Assembly (NCBI GenBank): GCA_963971575.1
Contig: OZ020618.1
Location: 3,846,501-3,910,500 of the forward strand
Direction: 5' to 3'
Length of the DNA: 64,000 nt
Origin: Liopterus haemorrhoidalis
Lineage: Eukaryota > Arthropoda > Insecta > Coleoptera > Dytiscidae
Shown here: piece after piece, positions 23,477 to 34,955 of the stretch
Layout: every line of letters starts with the position of its first letter
Numbering within the stretch: position 1 is the stretch's first letter
The notes under the pieces: model-generated
The model's database searches: none
What the model was told of the DNA's origin: nothing
What the model saw: only the letters and a program-made list of their open reading frames with translations
Position numbers and translations under genes: made by a program

Positions 23477-23802
23477 CAGCGTTTCCCAAAGTGTGGGTCG
23501 CGACCCGACACCGGGCCGCAGAAAAATTTTGCCGGGTCACGAAAAAAATTGTAAAAACACAAAAAAAACTTTTTACGTCAGTTAATCACTAAAATAGTAT
23601 GTATTTGTGCTCTTTATTATTATACTATATTCTTTATTACTATACTATACTCTTTATTACTATACTATACTCTTTATTACTATAAAGCTACTGCTTTAAA
23701 ATAAAATTTGTTTTGTAAATAAATGTTTTCTTTCATAAGGTGGGTCGCGAAATTTTTAAATCCTCGTACCGGGTCGCGGTCAAAAAAGTTTGGGAACCGC
23801 TG
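23477..23802. mobile_element. hAT-type MITE (CAGCGTTTCCCAAA ends), complete
   Basis: Starts CAGCGTTTCCCAAAGTGTGG and ends AAGTTTGGGAACCGCTG, imperfect inverted repeats. It is flanked by an exact 8-bp duplication GTCTATTC (23469-23476 and 23803-23810). The inside holds repeated GGGTCGCG phrases and a run of TTTATTACTATACTA units. A truncated second copy is at 24183-24491. Confidence 0.92.
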
Positions 23803-23810
23803 GTCTATTC

Positions 23811-24182
23811 TAAACGATTAGGCGGAACTAAATGGAAATTTCTTTCTTTTAGGTTGTCACGAAATGGTACCTTGATTGGGTTATTTCAGGTTTCAAGTTT
23901 GGTATGTGAAAATTTAAAATTCCAACAGTGAAACCTTGGAAATGAATGACATATATCAAAAATTTTAATACATTTTTCCATATTTTCAAGACAAAAAAAT
24001 AATTAAATGAGAAATTTTTATTAAGAATGACAAAAAATTAAAATGCAATGAAAAGGACATTTTATAATGATAATCAATTTAATTTAGAATTTTCAATGTG
24101 TGTATGATTTACAAAGCTTAAACAAAATGACTAAAAATCCGAATTAATAGATAAAAATTACTAGATTTCAAAATCTAGTTCC
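23811..24182 (+). repeat. Interspersed repeat shared with NVL intron (60700-60975)
   Basis: Phrases such as ttttaggttgtcacg, ggtatgtgaaaatttaaaat and tccaacagtgaaacc recur inverted at 60840-60930. The last 40 bases (aattactagatttcaaaatc followed by tagtt) match, inverted, a segment at 45085-45115 inside another hAT element. This block therefore joins pieces of two repeats. Confidence 0.6.
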
Positions 24183-24491
24183 GCACCGGGTCGCAGAAAA
24201 ATTTTGCCGGGTCGCGAAAAAAATTGTAAAAATACAAAACAGATTTTTTTTGTACATATTATTTTTTTTTACGTTAGTTAATCACTAGAATAGTGTGTAT
24301 TTGTGCTCTTTATTACTATACTATATTCTTTATTACTATACTATACTCTTTATTACTATTTATTACTATAAAACTACTGCTTTAAAATAAAATTTGTTTT
24401 GTAAATAAATGTTTTTTTTTTCATAAGGTGGGTCGCGAAAATTTTTAAAACCTCGTACAGGGTCGCAGTCAAAAAAGTTTGGGAACCGCTG
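24183..24491. mobile_element. hAT-type MITE, second copy, left end lost
   Basis: From ccgcaccgggtcgcagaaaa to gtttgggaaccgctgg it matches the element at 23477-23802 closely. It lacks the first 40 bases or so. Confidence 0.8.
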
Positions 24492-26210
24492 GAATAGCCT
24501 ATAAGGGTTGGAATCCTAATATTTTATTTATTTTTCAAGGGTAAAAGTTTTGAGAAACGCTGCAATAAAGGAGGAAATTTTTGTAAATGTAGCTTTTATT
24601 TTTGAAATGAGCAATATAAGAAGATTGAATTTTCCTTTCAATTACATAATTTTCCATCTCTTTGTTTGAAAATAAACAGTTGGAAGAAGACGCGATAAAT
24701 GACATGAAAATATCCATTTGATCCTAAATATGGCTAATATTAAATTATAACACAGTTAGTAAAACGCGTTTGTTTACATTTAAAGTAAATAAACAAAAAC
24801 AAAAAGACTGAAAACTCATCAACAGCATCGTTGGCAGGAGGTAGAGAAACGACATTTTCGTCTCTTACGTCTCTGAGAAAGCAATTTACAATTTGAATAT
24901 TTCAAAGTGATTATTGCAAGTTGTAGGACTTGCCTTTACAGAAGCCACCTAATTGAATATGAATTTAATACCGTGAAAAAGACAATGACGATACAAAGGG
25001 TAACAAAAGTCTATGTCGGTAAATCGCCTCAGGTTCTCTTTCCTAAATTATACACAAAGTGTAACTCGAATAATTAATACGACAAGCTGAAATGAAACAC
25101 TCTTCCTTGCCTCAAAAATAAAGCGAACATTACTGATAATAAAAGTTCATAATTAAAAGTATTTCATGATGGATAATACTGAAAGGCTACGGTGAGAATA
25201 AAACTTGGGCGATACTACAGGACTGGAATGAACACGTTTCCTCACAAGACTAAACACGCTTGCTACCGCCTTTATGGGGAGGGTATGGTTAATTTTGCAT
25301 TTTTTAAGCATATTTTATTAACGATTTGTGGAAATCTGGTAAAGGTAAGCTAAATGGGTGAAAGTCTATCTTAAAGAACAACACTTGAAGAGTATTGCGT
25401 TAAATTTTTATTGAAAAATATTGAAAAATGAGCCATTGGCGTCATTTTTTAGTAAACACTCCAAAAAAAAAAGTTGATTTGCGGTGGACACGATATCTAG
25501 TGACACAATCATCTGAAACATATAATTCAAAAAGTTTTGGTTAGTTTAAAAGTTTCTTCAGGTAAAGACGTCGAGTTTTTTTTATTAAATTGAGTTTTAA
25601 ATTTTTGGTACGACTTCAAAAAATCGAAAAAAAAACGTAAAAAATCGTGTTTGTAAATCGGAAAAATGGTTATAAAAAAAAATATATTCAAAATAAAAGC
25701 AAAAACTCAACGTCACTACCTAGTAAAATGATTTATAAAGAAGTGTGCAAAATTTCAGAAAGATCCATTCATTAGTTTTTTAGTTATGATGTACACCGCA
25801 TCAAAAAAAGCTATTTTTCAGAACACGCGTTTAAAAATGCACGTGTATAACTGCTCAAAAATAATATACCAGTACAACACACATATATAGCTTATATACA
25901 AGTATATTTCAATATATGTATCAAAGATATTCGTCACGAGTCCCCTCTCTAAGAGTATAAAGCAGCTGATATCGATATTAAAGCCACATGCGCACAAAAG
26001 CGATACAACGCCACATACATACGATAGGCGCGAAAAAACAAATAACAGGTACTAGTATTAAAATGAGTATATCTCAGTCAATTTTGCTCCGATTAACATG
26101 AAATTTTAATGGGATTCTCTTGAAGATATATACAATCGAATAAGCCAAAAAAAAATTGAAAAAAAAATCATCACAATACTTAATAATAATGTATTACCAA
26201 CCTAAATCTG
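24492..26210. other. Long stretch without a recognised gene
   Basis: No recognisable protein in any frame. 25280-25830 is rich in AAAAAT runs and reads like the interior of a non-coding repeat. I could not find its ends. Confidence 0.4.
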
Positions 26211-26314
26211 CATTCAGAGCTCTTATATTAGTCGACTATAGGCTATGACTTGTGCACTGTTCATTATCACTAACAAGTTTGCCATATAGTAACGCGAGCA
26301 ACCATCCAGAGCTC
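26211..26314. mobile_element. Short MITE, GCATTCAGAGCTCTT family
   Basis: Begins gcattcagagctcttatatt and ends with an inverted match, catccagagctctaaattta. It is a 100-bp relative of the element at 12427-12987. Confidence 0.55.
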
Positions 26315-26321
26315 TAAATTT

Positions 26322-26480
26322 AATACTTTATAGAGTCCATTTACCATAACAATGAGATGGCGTCACAGTTTGAAAACTTCCCATGTTGCCACTTCACTAA
26401 TTGTCAAAAAAGTTAGGTTATATCGAACTACTTCTAAAAAAAGATTAAAAACCAATAATTCCTATTGAGGAAAAGAATTG
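26322..26480 (+). repeat. Dispersed repeat, also at 43262-43375
   Basis: agtccatttaccataacaat and caaaaaagttaggttatatc recur at 43265 and 43335 with the same spacing. Both copies adjoin a terminal-hairpin repeat end. Confidence 0.65.
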
Positions 26481-26639
26481 GCAGTTCTTTCCAACCGATT
26501 TGTCGCGAAATTTATGATTTCAAAATTCGAAAATTATGACTGTGAATGTATGTTATGTCTTATGATTAAGTGTGTAATATAATACAAAATAAAATGAAAA
26601 TTTCAGTGTATAAGAATCATCAGATATAATTGTTTTTAG

Positions 26640-26750
26640 AATATTTTAACATAAAATTTGTTTTGACATCCCAAATAATCATTATTCACTTACTAAATTC
26701 CTACGAAACACTGAAATGTGTGAAAATTCACACTTCACATCAATTTTGAA
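26640..26750 (+). repeat. 3' end of a terminal-hairpin repeat
   Basis: Plus-strand order: tacgaaacactgaaatgtgt, then the hairpin GTGTGAAAATTCACAC and TTCACATCAA. It is the same terminus as at 233 and 58318. Confidence 0.7.
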
Positions 26751-27219
26751 TTTTTTTTTTATGGTTATTTAGATAAATTTTGCTCCACTTAAATGTTTGA
26801 AGTTTTAGGTATCATGTGGCATGGATTTAAACTTAGGAGCAACTATTTTGGGACAGATACACCAATAAATATCACAGAAAAATTTTATATCTACCTTCAT
26901 GATTACATAATAATGGCTTGTATTAATAAAATAAAAATTAAATATCTACCTTTCTACTCGCCTCAATTTTGGTTTCCAAGGAGTCCAAACATCTAAGTCC
27001 ATAATATGACACACTTTTAGAACTTTTTTACCACTAGTTTTACCACTTTAATTCACTAAAAACAGGAAGAAAAATTGCACATGTCACTGTAAGAAATACG
27101 CGTCATTACTAATCAAGATGGTCGGCCTTGATAAAACTCATTAGGGAATTTAGTCAATTAATATGAATAAATAAGGAATAGAATTGCTTAAAAACATTAT
27201 TTATGAGAAAATTTACACA

Positions 27220-27605
27220 CAAATTTAATAATTTTTAGGATTTTGTAGGTATGTGAATTTCTACGGAATTAATTATAATTTGTTGGGGTTATTACGTTCA
27301 CATTTCTAGGGTTTTGTAGGTATGACCAAAAAACCCTTATACCGTCATTTTGTCGTCTGTCTGTCTGTCTGTCTGTTCGGTAAAAATTGTAGCCAAACGG
27401 CTAAACCTAGAGAGTTGACATTTGGCATTTGGCAAAAAAAAAAACCAGATGGTGTAAACTAAAAAATCTGAAAAAATTCTAAGTAATGTACATTGGTGTG
27501 AACCGGAATAGTACAACAGGAATTTCTGATCAGATTATGTTTTCGGAGAATAACGCATTTTTTGTGTTTTTAACTAAAATATGTAAAATATTTTCTGAAA
27601 TTAAA
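27220..27605 (+). mobile_element. 5' parts of the terminal-hairpin repeat (copy 3)
   Basis: A degenerate 5' end at 27230-27260 (tttttaggattttgtaggta) is followed at 27301 by a good one: TAGGGTTTTGTAGGTATGAC, the (GTCT)n microsatellite at 27354-27373, then gccaaacggctaaacctaga. The match to the inverse of copy 1 continues to about 27605 and stops before the hairpin end. No coding capacity. Confidence 0.7.
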
Positions 27606-28017
27606 AATTGTCCTGGCTAATTGCCAAAGTAGCAAAGGCCATTAAATTAAAAAAAAAAAAAAAAAAAATATTTAATCCGCTATTTAACACAGAAAACGAG
27701 TGGACGTCCGTTTAAAAATATGTGGTGGCAAGTAAATTAATTGTGGTGGCAAGGACCTTAAGATTTCAAAAATTTCAACCGCAGGTCTTTATCGCATTTA
27801 GTTTTTGAGATACGTCCATGCGAAAATGAAATTTTTTATAAATCATGCCATATTAAAATTTGCCATAATTTTCTAGACTAACTAAACTACGGATAATCCA
27901 AAAAATTCAACCACAAGTCACTATTTCTAACCGTTTTTGAGTTGTGCTTTTTTTGAAATTGTGTGAATCTCGGAATGCTTGGAGAGAAATTTATTAGATG
28001 CGTAGCAAGGATCTTTT
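27606..28017. other. Stretch without a recognised gene
   Basis: Contains a run of about 20 A at 27649-27668. No coding motif was seen. Confidence 0.4.
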
Positions 28018-28150
28018 TTTCTATCCTCACTTATAGTTTAGAAGTGAGGACCTTTTTCTAGGTCATCACTTGTGTTTTAGAAGTGAGAACCTTTTTTTTT
28101 TTGGTCATCACTTTTATCTTAAAAGTGAGAAGACTTTTTGTTTTTTTTTT
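28018..28150 (+). repeat. Three tandem hairpin-forming units
   Basis: About 55-bp units, each reading ATCACTT...AAGTGAGaacctttttt or a near variant. Each can fold on CTCACTT/AAGTGAG. It is non-coding. Confidence 0.7.
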
Positions 28151-28952
28151 AAGCTCGTCATTTGTAGTTTACAATTACTTGTATTTTCATATGTATTAAT
28201 AACGATAAAAATGATACCCTCTTCAAATATTTCATCCCCCCCCCCCAGATTTTAAGAGCTAGCGCCGCCACAGTTTGTAGGTGCCACTAAAAGTCACCAA
28301 TTAGGGAAACAATGTGGATTAAGATAATTGAAATAATATATCAAACGTTTAAAATAATCTTATGCTAGTAGCACTTGATCCAGTTTCAATTTTTCAATGA
28401 CTTGGACTTTATATAATCACTTTTAGTTTAAATTGGGCACACAAGCACTTTCTGCATATGATAAGATAATAGATTATATTAAGTGTTTTATATTAAATAA
28501 AAATAATAACAAGTGATATTATCTATTTATATTTAAATATAACTGCATCATTGGAAAATATATTTTCTGTATAATATGGTAAATTTGTACGGATTGAGCG
28601 ATGCCAGGCGTCACGACGGTAACCGACGCTTACACGTGAAGATGAGGACGGATGGGGCTTGTCGGTTGATATTAGCTTCGCAAATCCCCCCAGTATATAC
28701 TCAACCACATACAGGGGTCTCAAAATTTATCTTATTAAGACAAAACAAAAGTATTAGGGCGAGCAAATAATTACTTAGATCTCTTTTAAGTGCATAGTCA
28801 AATATCAACTACTGTTAATAATAGGTGTCCCAAGATTAACGCAAGATTTGAATTAAATAGAAAATACAGTTTTTAGTCTTTAGATTGTTATTTTTTTATT
28901 GAATCATAAACTACATAGGATAGGGTTATTTACGGAATAACACATCGGGCAA
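28151..28952. other. Stretch without a recognised gene
   Basis: A run of nine C lies at 28238-28246. 28570-28720 is GC-richer but has no domain I recognise. Just upstream of the LINE at 28953 no promoter or 5' region is apparent, consistent with a 5' truncation. Confidence 0.4.
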
Positions 28953-29717
28953 ATGGCCTCCACGGCTTTGCTGGCACATACGCACTCTTTTGTTGAAATT
29001 TTCAAAAAAGAATACGCCGCATCTTGGTTTCACAGGAATAAATTAACTTTAAATACTGCCAAAACCGAATCAATGATGATTTCCACCAAGAAACACGATT
29101 TTTCAAACCCCCCGTACGTCAAGTTTCTTGGTATCCACATCGACCCACAACTTCGTTGGGATCAGCACTGTGAATTCTTAAGCCGAAAACTGAGGTCTAC
29201 AGTATTTTTAATTCGCAATTTGAAAGCAGAAGTTTGCCAAAAAGTCGTGCTAATGACCTACTTTTCGTTATTTAAGTCACACCTGAACTACGGCATTCTT
29301 GTCTGGGGACACTCACCAGCAGCCCATAGAATTTTCGCTCTTCTACGCAAAGTTGTTAGGGTCATAGCTGGTGCTCCTTTTAGAGCTGACTGTCGTGAGA
29401 TCTTCATAAAATTAAAAATAATGACTTTACCTGCCTTATTTATCTATCAATGCCTAATGTTCATGCACAGGAACTTATGTAACTTCCCCTCTTCTAACCA
29501 CGGACATGACACACGGCAAAAAAATAATATACGTAGTAATTTCCTTCGTCTTCAAAAATCAAGAAATAGCGCAAACTACTACGCCATTAAATTTTTCAAT
29601 ATAATACCTGAGGAAATAAGATCCCTACCAATCAAGACATTTTCAAACAAACTTAAAGAATATTTATTGACAAATCCCATTTTTGAAATTGATGACTTTA
29701 ATAATGTTCATTTTTAA
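28953..29717 (+). CDS. LINE ORF2 C-terminal region (254 codons, open)
   Basis: A well-preserved open frame for the end of a non-LTR retrotransposon polymerase of Jockey/CR1 type. Residues about 25-50 read SWFHRNKLTLNTAKTESMMI, and about 55-65 read KFLGIHIDPQLRWD, the stretch that normally follows the YxDD box. The LNYGILVWGHSP motif lies near 110-120. The tail includes FNIIPEEIRSLPIKTF and ends at a stop, followed by a short 3' region and an ATTATTATT tail at about 29783-29800. The RT catalytic core and endonuclease are missing, so it is a 5'-truncated insertion. Its lack of stops makes it one of the younger copies here. The annotated ATG is simply the first in the frame. Confidence 0.85.
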   Translation: MASTALLAHTHSFVEIFKKEYAASWFHRNKLTLNTAKTESMMISTKKHDFSNPPYVKFLGIHIDPQLRWDQHCEFLSRKLRSTVFLIRNLKAEVCQKVVLMTYFSLFKSHLNYGILVWGHSPAAHRIFALLRKVVRVIAGAPFRADCREIFIKLKIMTLPALFIYQCLMFMHRNLCNFPSSNHGHDTRQKNNIRSNFLRLQKSRNSANYYAIKFFNIIPEEIRSLPIKTFSNKLKEYLLTNPIFEIDDFNNVHF

Positions 29718-29814
29718 TTTATATTATTTCATTATGTAACTATGACTGACTGTAAACATATTTTATGTAATGTGGTCAATAAATGTATTATTATTATTAT
29801 TACTTTAAGAGTGG

Positions 29815-30050
29815 ACAAAATTAATTGGTGGTTATATTATGATTTTGGGCTGTTTTTTGCGCATGGCGTAGAAAATTTGTTATTACTTGTTAACTGTGAA
29901 AAATATATAAATAATATTACTGCAAAATTAGAAGAATCAGTACTCAAATTGGACATAAAAGAAAATGTTGTTTTGGAGTAGGATAATGCCCCTATACATA
30001 AATAAAAAAAAGCTATGAAGTGGAGGGTATTCCTCAAGCATTTTGAATTC
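29815..30050 (+). pseudogene. Tc1-like transposase fragment
   Basis: Read from 29820 the frame resembles the middle of a Tc1-family DDE transposase. It gives a glycine-like VENLLLL stretch, then KLEESVLKLDIKENVV and after one stop DNAPIHK, the box with the second catalytic aspartate. It begins directly after the LINE's ATT tail, suggesting that the LINE inserted into this element. No ends were found. Confidence 0.55.
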
Positions 30051-30375
30051 TGATCACATTAATAAGTGACTTAATTTAATTTTTGTTCTGTATTTAATTC
30101 GTTATTTACCATCCCGTTTTCTGTGCTATCCTGTATATAGTCCTGTTTCGCCGTGCGATTTCACACATACGCTGAGGAAAACTGATATTTCGCATCTAAA
30201 TCTCGTTTCACGGTCGCTTTGTTTGCTCAGACATTTATATTAGCACCGTTTTGTATTAACTTTGAATTCATCTAGAAGTTTATAGAAAAAAATTGTTCTA
30301 TAACAGGTAACATAGTATTTTTATACAGATTTTTTTTTGTAAAACGAAGAATTTATTTATCAAATCAGTGATTAA

Positions 30376-30889
30376 CCCTTTACTGCATGAATTTTTATTT
30401 TTGGCTGAAATAATTCATGAGCATTAGGAATTCTTAATGATAGAAAAATTAATTAAAAAAATATATTTAAAATATTAATTATTATTTTTATGAAAAACTA
30501 ATAATTAAAATAATAATTTAGGGTTTGTGCCATACATGGAACATTATGATTCTACATTATGTTACAAAAGAAAATGATACCGTATTATTTGCTCGTCAAT
30601 TGATAGGTGTTCTTCATTAGGGATTAAAAGCAGTCGCCCTCGAATTTTTGAAAGAAAAGGTCGTATCTTTTAGTTGTCCTTTCTCAATAAATTCGAGTTA
30701 TCGTTGAAGTGCAAATTCCGCTTGATATCCTCAAATCTATTGCAGCCCATTACTTGAGATACTGCAGGATCCATTGTTGTGTATGTGGCATATATGAACA
30801 TTCATGAAGTAACGTTCTGATTCAGTTTTAAAAGTAAAATAAAAAATAAAAATCGGAATGAGCCATATATGGCACTATGCGGTAAAGGG
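30376..30889. mobile_element. piggyBac-type MITE, copy 2 (TTAA target duplication)
   Basis: CCCTTTACTGCAT to ATGCGGTAAAGGG, flanked by TTAA at 30372-30375 and 30890-30893. It is about 90% alike over its length to copy 1 at 10982-11513, with small deletions. Non-coding. Confidence 0.9.
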
Positions 30890-30904
30890 TTAAATAAAAT
30901 AACT

Positions 30905-31320
30905 TTTGATTTTTACCGACCGCCAACATATATAAGGCAGGTATTGTGATCATACCGATTTTGTCATTTCGAGATTTCGATGGATCTCCACGAATTGAGG
31001 TCCCTACATAACGTTTTGACTATTTTTAGCATGATGTCTGTCGGTCTGTCTCTCCGTCCGTCCGTCTGTCTGTCTGTCTGTCCATCTATCCGTCCGTCCG
31101 TCTGTCTGTCTGTGTACACGTGCAGAGCAAATTCGGCTAAAAGGATTTTTATGAAACTGCATATTTAAGCTTTTGACATCAATGATACGAATTGATCAAC
31201 TTTTGGTAAAAATCGGTTGACTAGAAATGGGAGTTTACGCTAGAATGTATTTTATACAAGTACTTTATGATGGCAGTCGGTCCTGTGGTGGCCACAGCTG
31301 ATTTTTTAAATAGTTATGTA
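30905..31320 (+). mobile_element. GTCY-microsatellite repeat, family 2, copy 1
   Basis: Contains taccgaccgccaacatatat, then gatttcgatggatctccacg, then a run of GTCTGTC/GTCCGTC units at 31035-31112. It ends near ctgtggtggccacagctgat. The second copy is at 56136-56785. The (GTCY)n block recalls DINE-1-like elements, but I see no clear terminal hairpin in this family. The short frame at 30980-31168 is a product of the microsatellite. Confidence 0.65.
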
Positions 31321-32014
31321 TGCTGTGTTAAGAATATTTGGATATAGCTTTTGAAAATAAACTTAAGGTTAATTTAACCAGCCTTAAGTATTGCCTCACC
31401 CTGTATGGTTAATTTTTCTCTTGTTATAAAATGAATTTTTTCGTGTAAATTAGAATTCAGAAGTTTTTTTGTGTCATAATCCCAACATCAGGGTCCTTAA
31501 TTAAGTTTAGAAGAGGCATTGTCTCATGTGAGTCTGTCTGTCTACCATATTTCCAACGATGTCTGTTTTACCCTGAGCACGAGTAGTAAGGATTTACCAG
31601 GATTACATGTAAAAGGTCAGGATCAATTTACATAATTCGAAATATGATAGGATTATCTTAACAAATATAAATTGTCAGGGCTGTAAACCTGCTATTATAA
31701 TGTACTTTTATCCTCAGATTAACCTAAAAAACCCTAAATGTGGGGTCTTTTTGATTTTTAAGGGTGGCATTAATGTTTAGTTGATCGTAAATTGATTAAC
31801 ATTGAATGAAAATGAACTTCTACACTTTAGGGTAATCGAATTTTTGACCTATTTTCAGAAAAAAAAAAAGAATCAAGCAGGAACATTAACTAGAATAACA
31901 TGAACATTAAATTGGAATAGTAATTCCAAATATATTAACCTAGGCATTCTTATACTTATTTTCAATATTTTTTTTGTGTATAGACTAGTTTTAGGGTGAG
32001 AAGTCTAAAAAATA
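31321..32014. other. Stretch without a recognised gene
   Basis: AT-rich. No protein or terminal repeat was recognised. Confidence 0.4.
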
Positions 32015-32610
32015 TATTTAAAGCGCCCTCTCATATATAATAATAATAATAATAATAAATTTATTTCGTGCCTTTGGCTTTGAAAGAATTGGTTTACATT
32101 CTATAATAAGATTATATACTATTCTATGATATATAATAATTCATTTTATTCTTCTTTCCAAGACTGCTCTCATCCAGGCTAGGCCTCTCCCTGAGTCGTC
32201 TAGAACAGTGTTTCTCAACAGGTGGTCCGTGGACCACCAGTGGTCCCCAGAAAAATTTTACTGGTCCGCGAAAGTTTTTATATGTGTTTTTTGCAGTTTT
32301 TTTTTAAATTTTATGCACATTTTTTATGTAAATAATTTATATTTTGTTTATTTTCTGTAAACTTCTGTGATTTTCTACAAATAAAACAAATGTATTTAAT
32401 AGCACATCAAATATATTTGTTTTCTTGCAAAAAATGAACCAACAATAATAATTAGTGGTCTGCGTTAGAAAATTATATATTATACTGGTCCGCAGTGCGT
32501 TTTTGGTTGAGAAACACTAGAAGGTCTTCTGTTTATCGTGGTTCTAGCTGCATTGCTTCACTGCTTCTTAGGTGGTCTATTGTTTCTAGTTCTTTTCTGT
32601 AGATTCTAGT
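32015..32610 (-). pseudogene. LINE 3' end, copy A, interrupted by a hAT MITE
   Basis: On the - strand the piece 32610-32518 encodes RKELETIDHLRSSEAMQLEP. After the MITE, 32205-32150 continues toward a stop and a TTATTATTA tail at 32040-32060. Copy B at 33166-33480 shows the uninterrupted arrangement, so the empty site is known. Confidence 0.75.
32206..32517. mobile_element. hAT-type MITE (CAGTGTTTCTCAAC ends)
   Basis: Left end CAGTGTTTCTCAACAGGTGG, right end TTGGTTGAGAAACACT. The left flank is GTCTAGAA and the right flank keeps only TAGAA, a decayed target duplication. It interrupts LINE copy A at a site that is intact in copy B (33345-33360). Confidence 0.8.
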
Positions 32611-33165
32611 AGTATATTCTGTAACAAGGTTGGAATGAGAAAATTCGATGCGAGTGGAACATTCCGTGCGCGAGCCGCAGGTTAGCGTGAGGAACCACGA
32701 GCATCGAATTTTCTCTTCCAACCGAGTCACAGACCCTACTTTCTCCACGGCCACCAGAAAGAAAAATAAAATTTAACAAATAATTATTTTAACAAACATT
32801 TTATTTTAACAAATAATTTATATTACATAACAAATTAATCAATTAATTAAACTTATTTTTTTATTTATTATTTGTTTAATTTTAATTTAATTTGTCGCAC
32901 ATCGGCCACTATTTTAGTACTTTTTAGGAAGTTATTTTGCATTTATTTAATGTAAACATTGCATATATTTTAATGTAACCCTAACAAATGACAAATGACA
33001 ACAAGCATAGAATAGTTACTCCATAACAAGTAATGGAATGAAATACACGCAAAATGCATAAGAAGACAAGTGCTTTAGAATAACATTCCAACTCTTGTGT
33101 TAGAATATTAACTTTCTGTAGTCAAAATTGGTTTTAGAATTGGTAAATTCTATAGTGGTCGTGGA
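32611..33165. repeat. Non-coding insertion with inverted segments
   Basis: ggttggaatgagaaaattcg followed by atgc, and its near reverse complement gcatcgaattttctcttcca, lie about 60 bases apart at 32628-32722 and can form a long hairpin. Frames here are chance. The segment separates LINE copy A from copy B. Confidence 0.5.
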
Positions 33166-33480
33166 GAAAATATATTTAAAGCGCCCTCGCATATGTAATA
33201 ATAATAATAAATTTAGTTCGTACCTTTCGGCTTTGAAAGAATTGGTTTACATTCTATAATAATTATATATACTATTTTATGATATATAATAATTCATTTT
33301 ATTCTACTTTCCAATACTGCTTTCATCCAGGCTAGGTCTCTCCCTGAGTTCGTCTAGTAGGTCTTCTGTTGTTCGTGGTTCTGGTTGCATTTATTCATAG
33401 TTTCTTAGGTGGTCTATTGTTTTTAGTTCTTCTCTGCAGATTCTACATATTTTTTCCGTTTCTTCCATCCAATAATTGTT
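33166..33480 (-). pseudogene. LINE 3' end, copy B
   Basis: On the - strand this reads EETEKICRICREELKTIDHL in near-continuous frame, followed by a TTATTATTA tail at about 33197-33210. The cysteine pair in ICRIC is part of the C-terminal zinc knuckle of this LINE type. Confidence 0.75.
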
Positions 33481-33516
33481 GCGCCCTCTCATCTATTTTT
33501 TGCATTTAATTTATAC

Positions 33517-34628
33517 TAGGGATTGTAAATTTACCGACTTTTTCATTTACCGGTAATTCGGTAAATGCAAATTAAATTACCGGTAAACCGGTAATTTACC
33601 GGGTTTTTTTTTTCCTGAAAAATAAAATTAAGGTGATAAAAATATAAGTCATTTTGATTTCTATTTCATATTTTTTATTTCAAAGATATAAAATATAAAA
33701 AATATAAAACTAAAGTGTTATTCTAAAGCTAAACAAACTATAATAACTTTTAGAAACAGAATTAAAATAATACAGAAAAATAAAAATACAACAAAAATAA
33801 TGAATAGTACCTTATCTAATACCATTTTATTCATTACCATTTTTTTTAAAATAACTTCTCAAGAAACTTAAGTTATTAAGTCTTATCTCCTAATTTTGAT
33901 CTAATTTTTGTACAAAATAGTCCAGATCCTGAGAATATCCTTTCTGATTCAACACTTGTTGGACGAATGGTCATTAAATAATCAAATACTATTTGAATAT
34001 ACTTCCCCCGTACTTTTTCTTGGCGGAAGTACTCAAATTCTTTTTTTACTATTTGTTTCCAATCTTTCGTGTTTTTTGCTTGTGGAACTGACACTTCTTG
34101 ACATTCTGTTTTTTAAACAGTTGTTAGAAGTAAAAGATTTATTTAAGGTTCAAAAAAATTTAATGTTATTTTACAATAATATTGTATTAGTTTAGTGTCC
34201 TGTCATAATGTGGTGTATTCAAAATTGCTATTAAATTAAAAAATACGTGAAATATTTACATATTATTATTTTTAAATGTTAAAAAAGAAGACATTTACTT
34301 ACTCTTTAAGAAAAAGGTTGATTGTAACGATTTTAATCTTTTAAAAATCACAAAAAACGGCAGCAAAAATCACATACATATGCTAACTGGCGGTTTCTGT
34401 ACGATTTACAGCGGCTCTCAAACCCAAAATAGTTTAATTCAAAATTAAACAAAAAATATCTCCCATAAAAATAATAATTAGGTATATTGTTACTTACACT
34501 TACCTTTTTTTACTACCGGTAAATTTTTGTAATTTACCGGTAAATTCACCGAACGTTTTTTTGTCAATTTACCGGTTAACCGGTAAACCGGTTAACCGGT
34601 AAACCGGTAAACCGGTTTACAATCCCTA
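33517..34628 (-). mobile_element. hAT element with ACCGGTAAA-rich ends
   Basis: Starts TAGGGATTGTAAATTTACCG and ends GGTTTACAATCCCTA. It is flanked by a perfect 8-bp duplication ATTTATAC (33509-33516 and 34629-34636). Both subterminal regions carry many ACCGGTAA/TTACCGGT units (33545-33600 and 34512-34618). Repeated short subterminal motifs are the usual transposase-binding sites of hAT elements. Only the C-terminus of the transposase remains, so this 1.1-kb copy is an internal deletion derivative. Confidence 0.93.
33876..34120 (-). pseudogene. hAT transposase dimerisation-domain remnant
   Basis: On the - strand the frame ending at 33876 reads FDYLMTIRPTSVESERIFSG followed by SGLFCTKIRSKLGDKT. 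This is the hAT C-terminal dimerisation signature (PxTSVxSERxFSxAGxxxTxxRxxL). The preceding 25 residues keep lysine-rich helical character. The DDE catalytic region is absent. Confidence 0.88.
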
Positions 34629-34636
34629 ATTTATAC

Positions 34637-34955
34637 ATAGCGAACAGGTTAAATTAAGCACATTTTTATTTTATTAAAATAGGAGTAAATATATGCGATA
34701 TTTTTTAATTTTAAAGCTCTACACATGTATGGAGGTGTATAACAAAATCATCTCGAGAAAATTTTTAAATCGCCTTATATGTATTTTTGAAATATAGACA
34801 TTTTCTGTCGTTTTTTTTTTTTATTTATTATTCAAAAACGGTAAACCGTAGCTTGTAATTGAGATTATTTTTGAGATCTACGGCTCAAAATACATAAGTA
34901 TACATATTTTGAAGTAAATCAGAGAGAAAAAATGTTTGCTTAAAAATCGAAAAAA
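34637..34955. other. Stretch without a recognised gene
   Basis: AT-rich. Nothing was identified. Confidence 0.4.

Noticed and set aside
28018..28150. CRISPR-like array
   Set aside because: There are only three imperfect tandem units without spacers, in eukaryotic DNA.
30980..31168. Serine/valine-rich open frame
   Set aside because: It is read from the GTCY microsatellite and is repeated for the same reason at 56266-56322.
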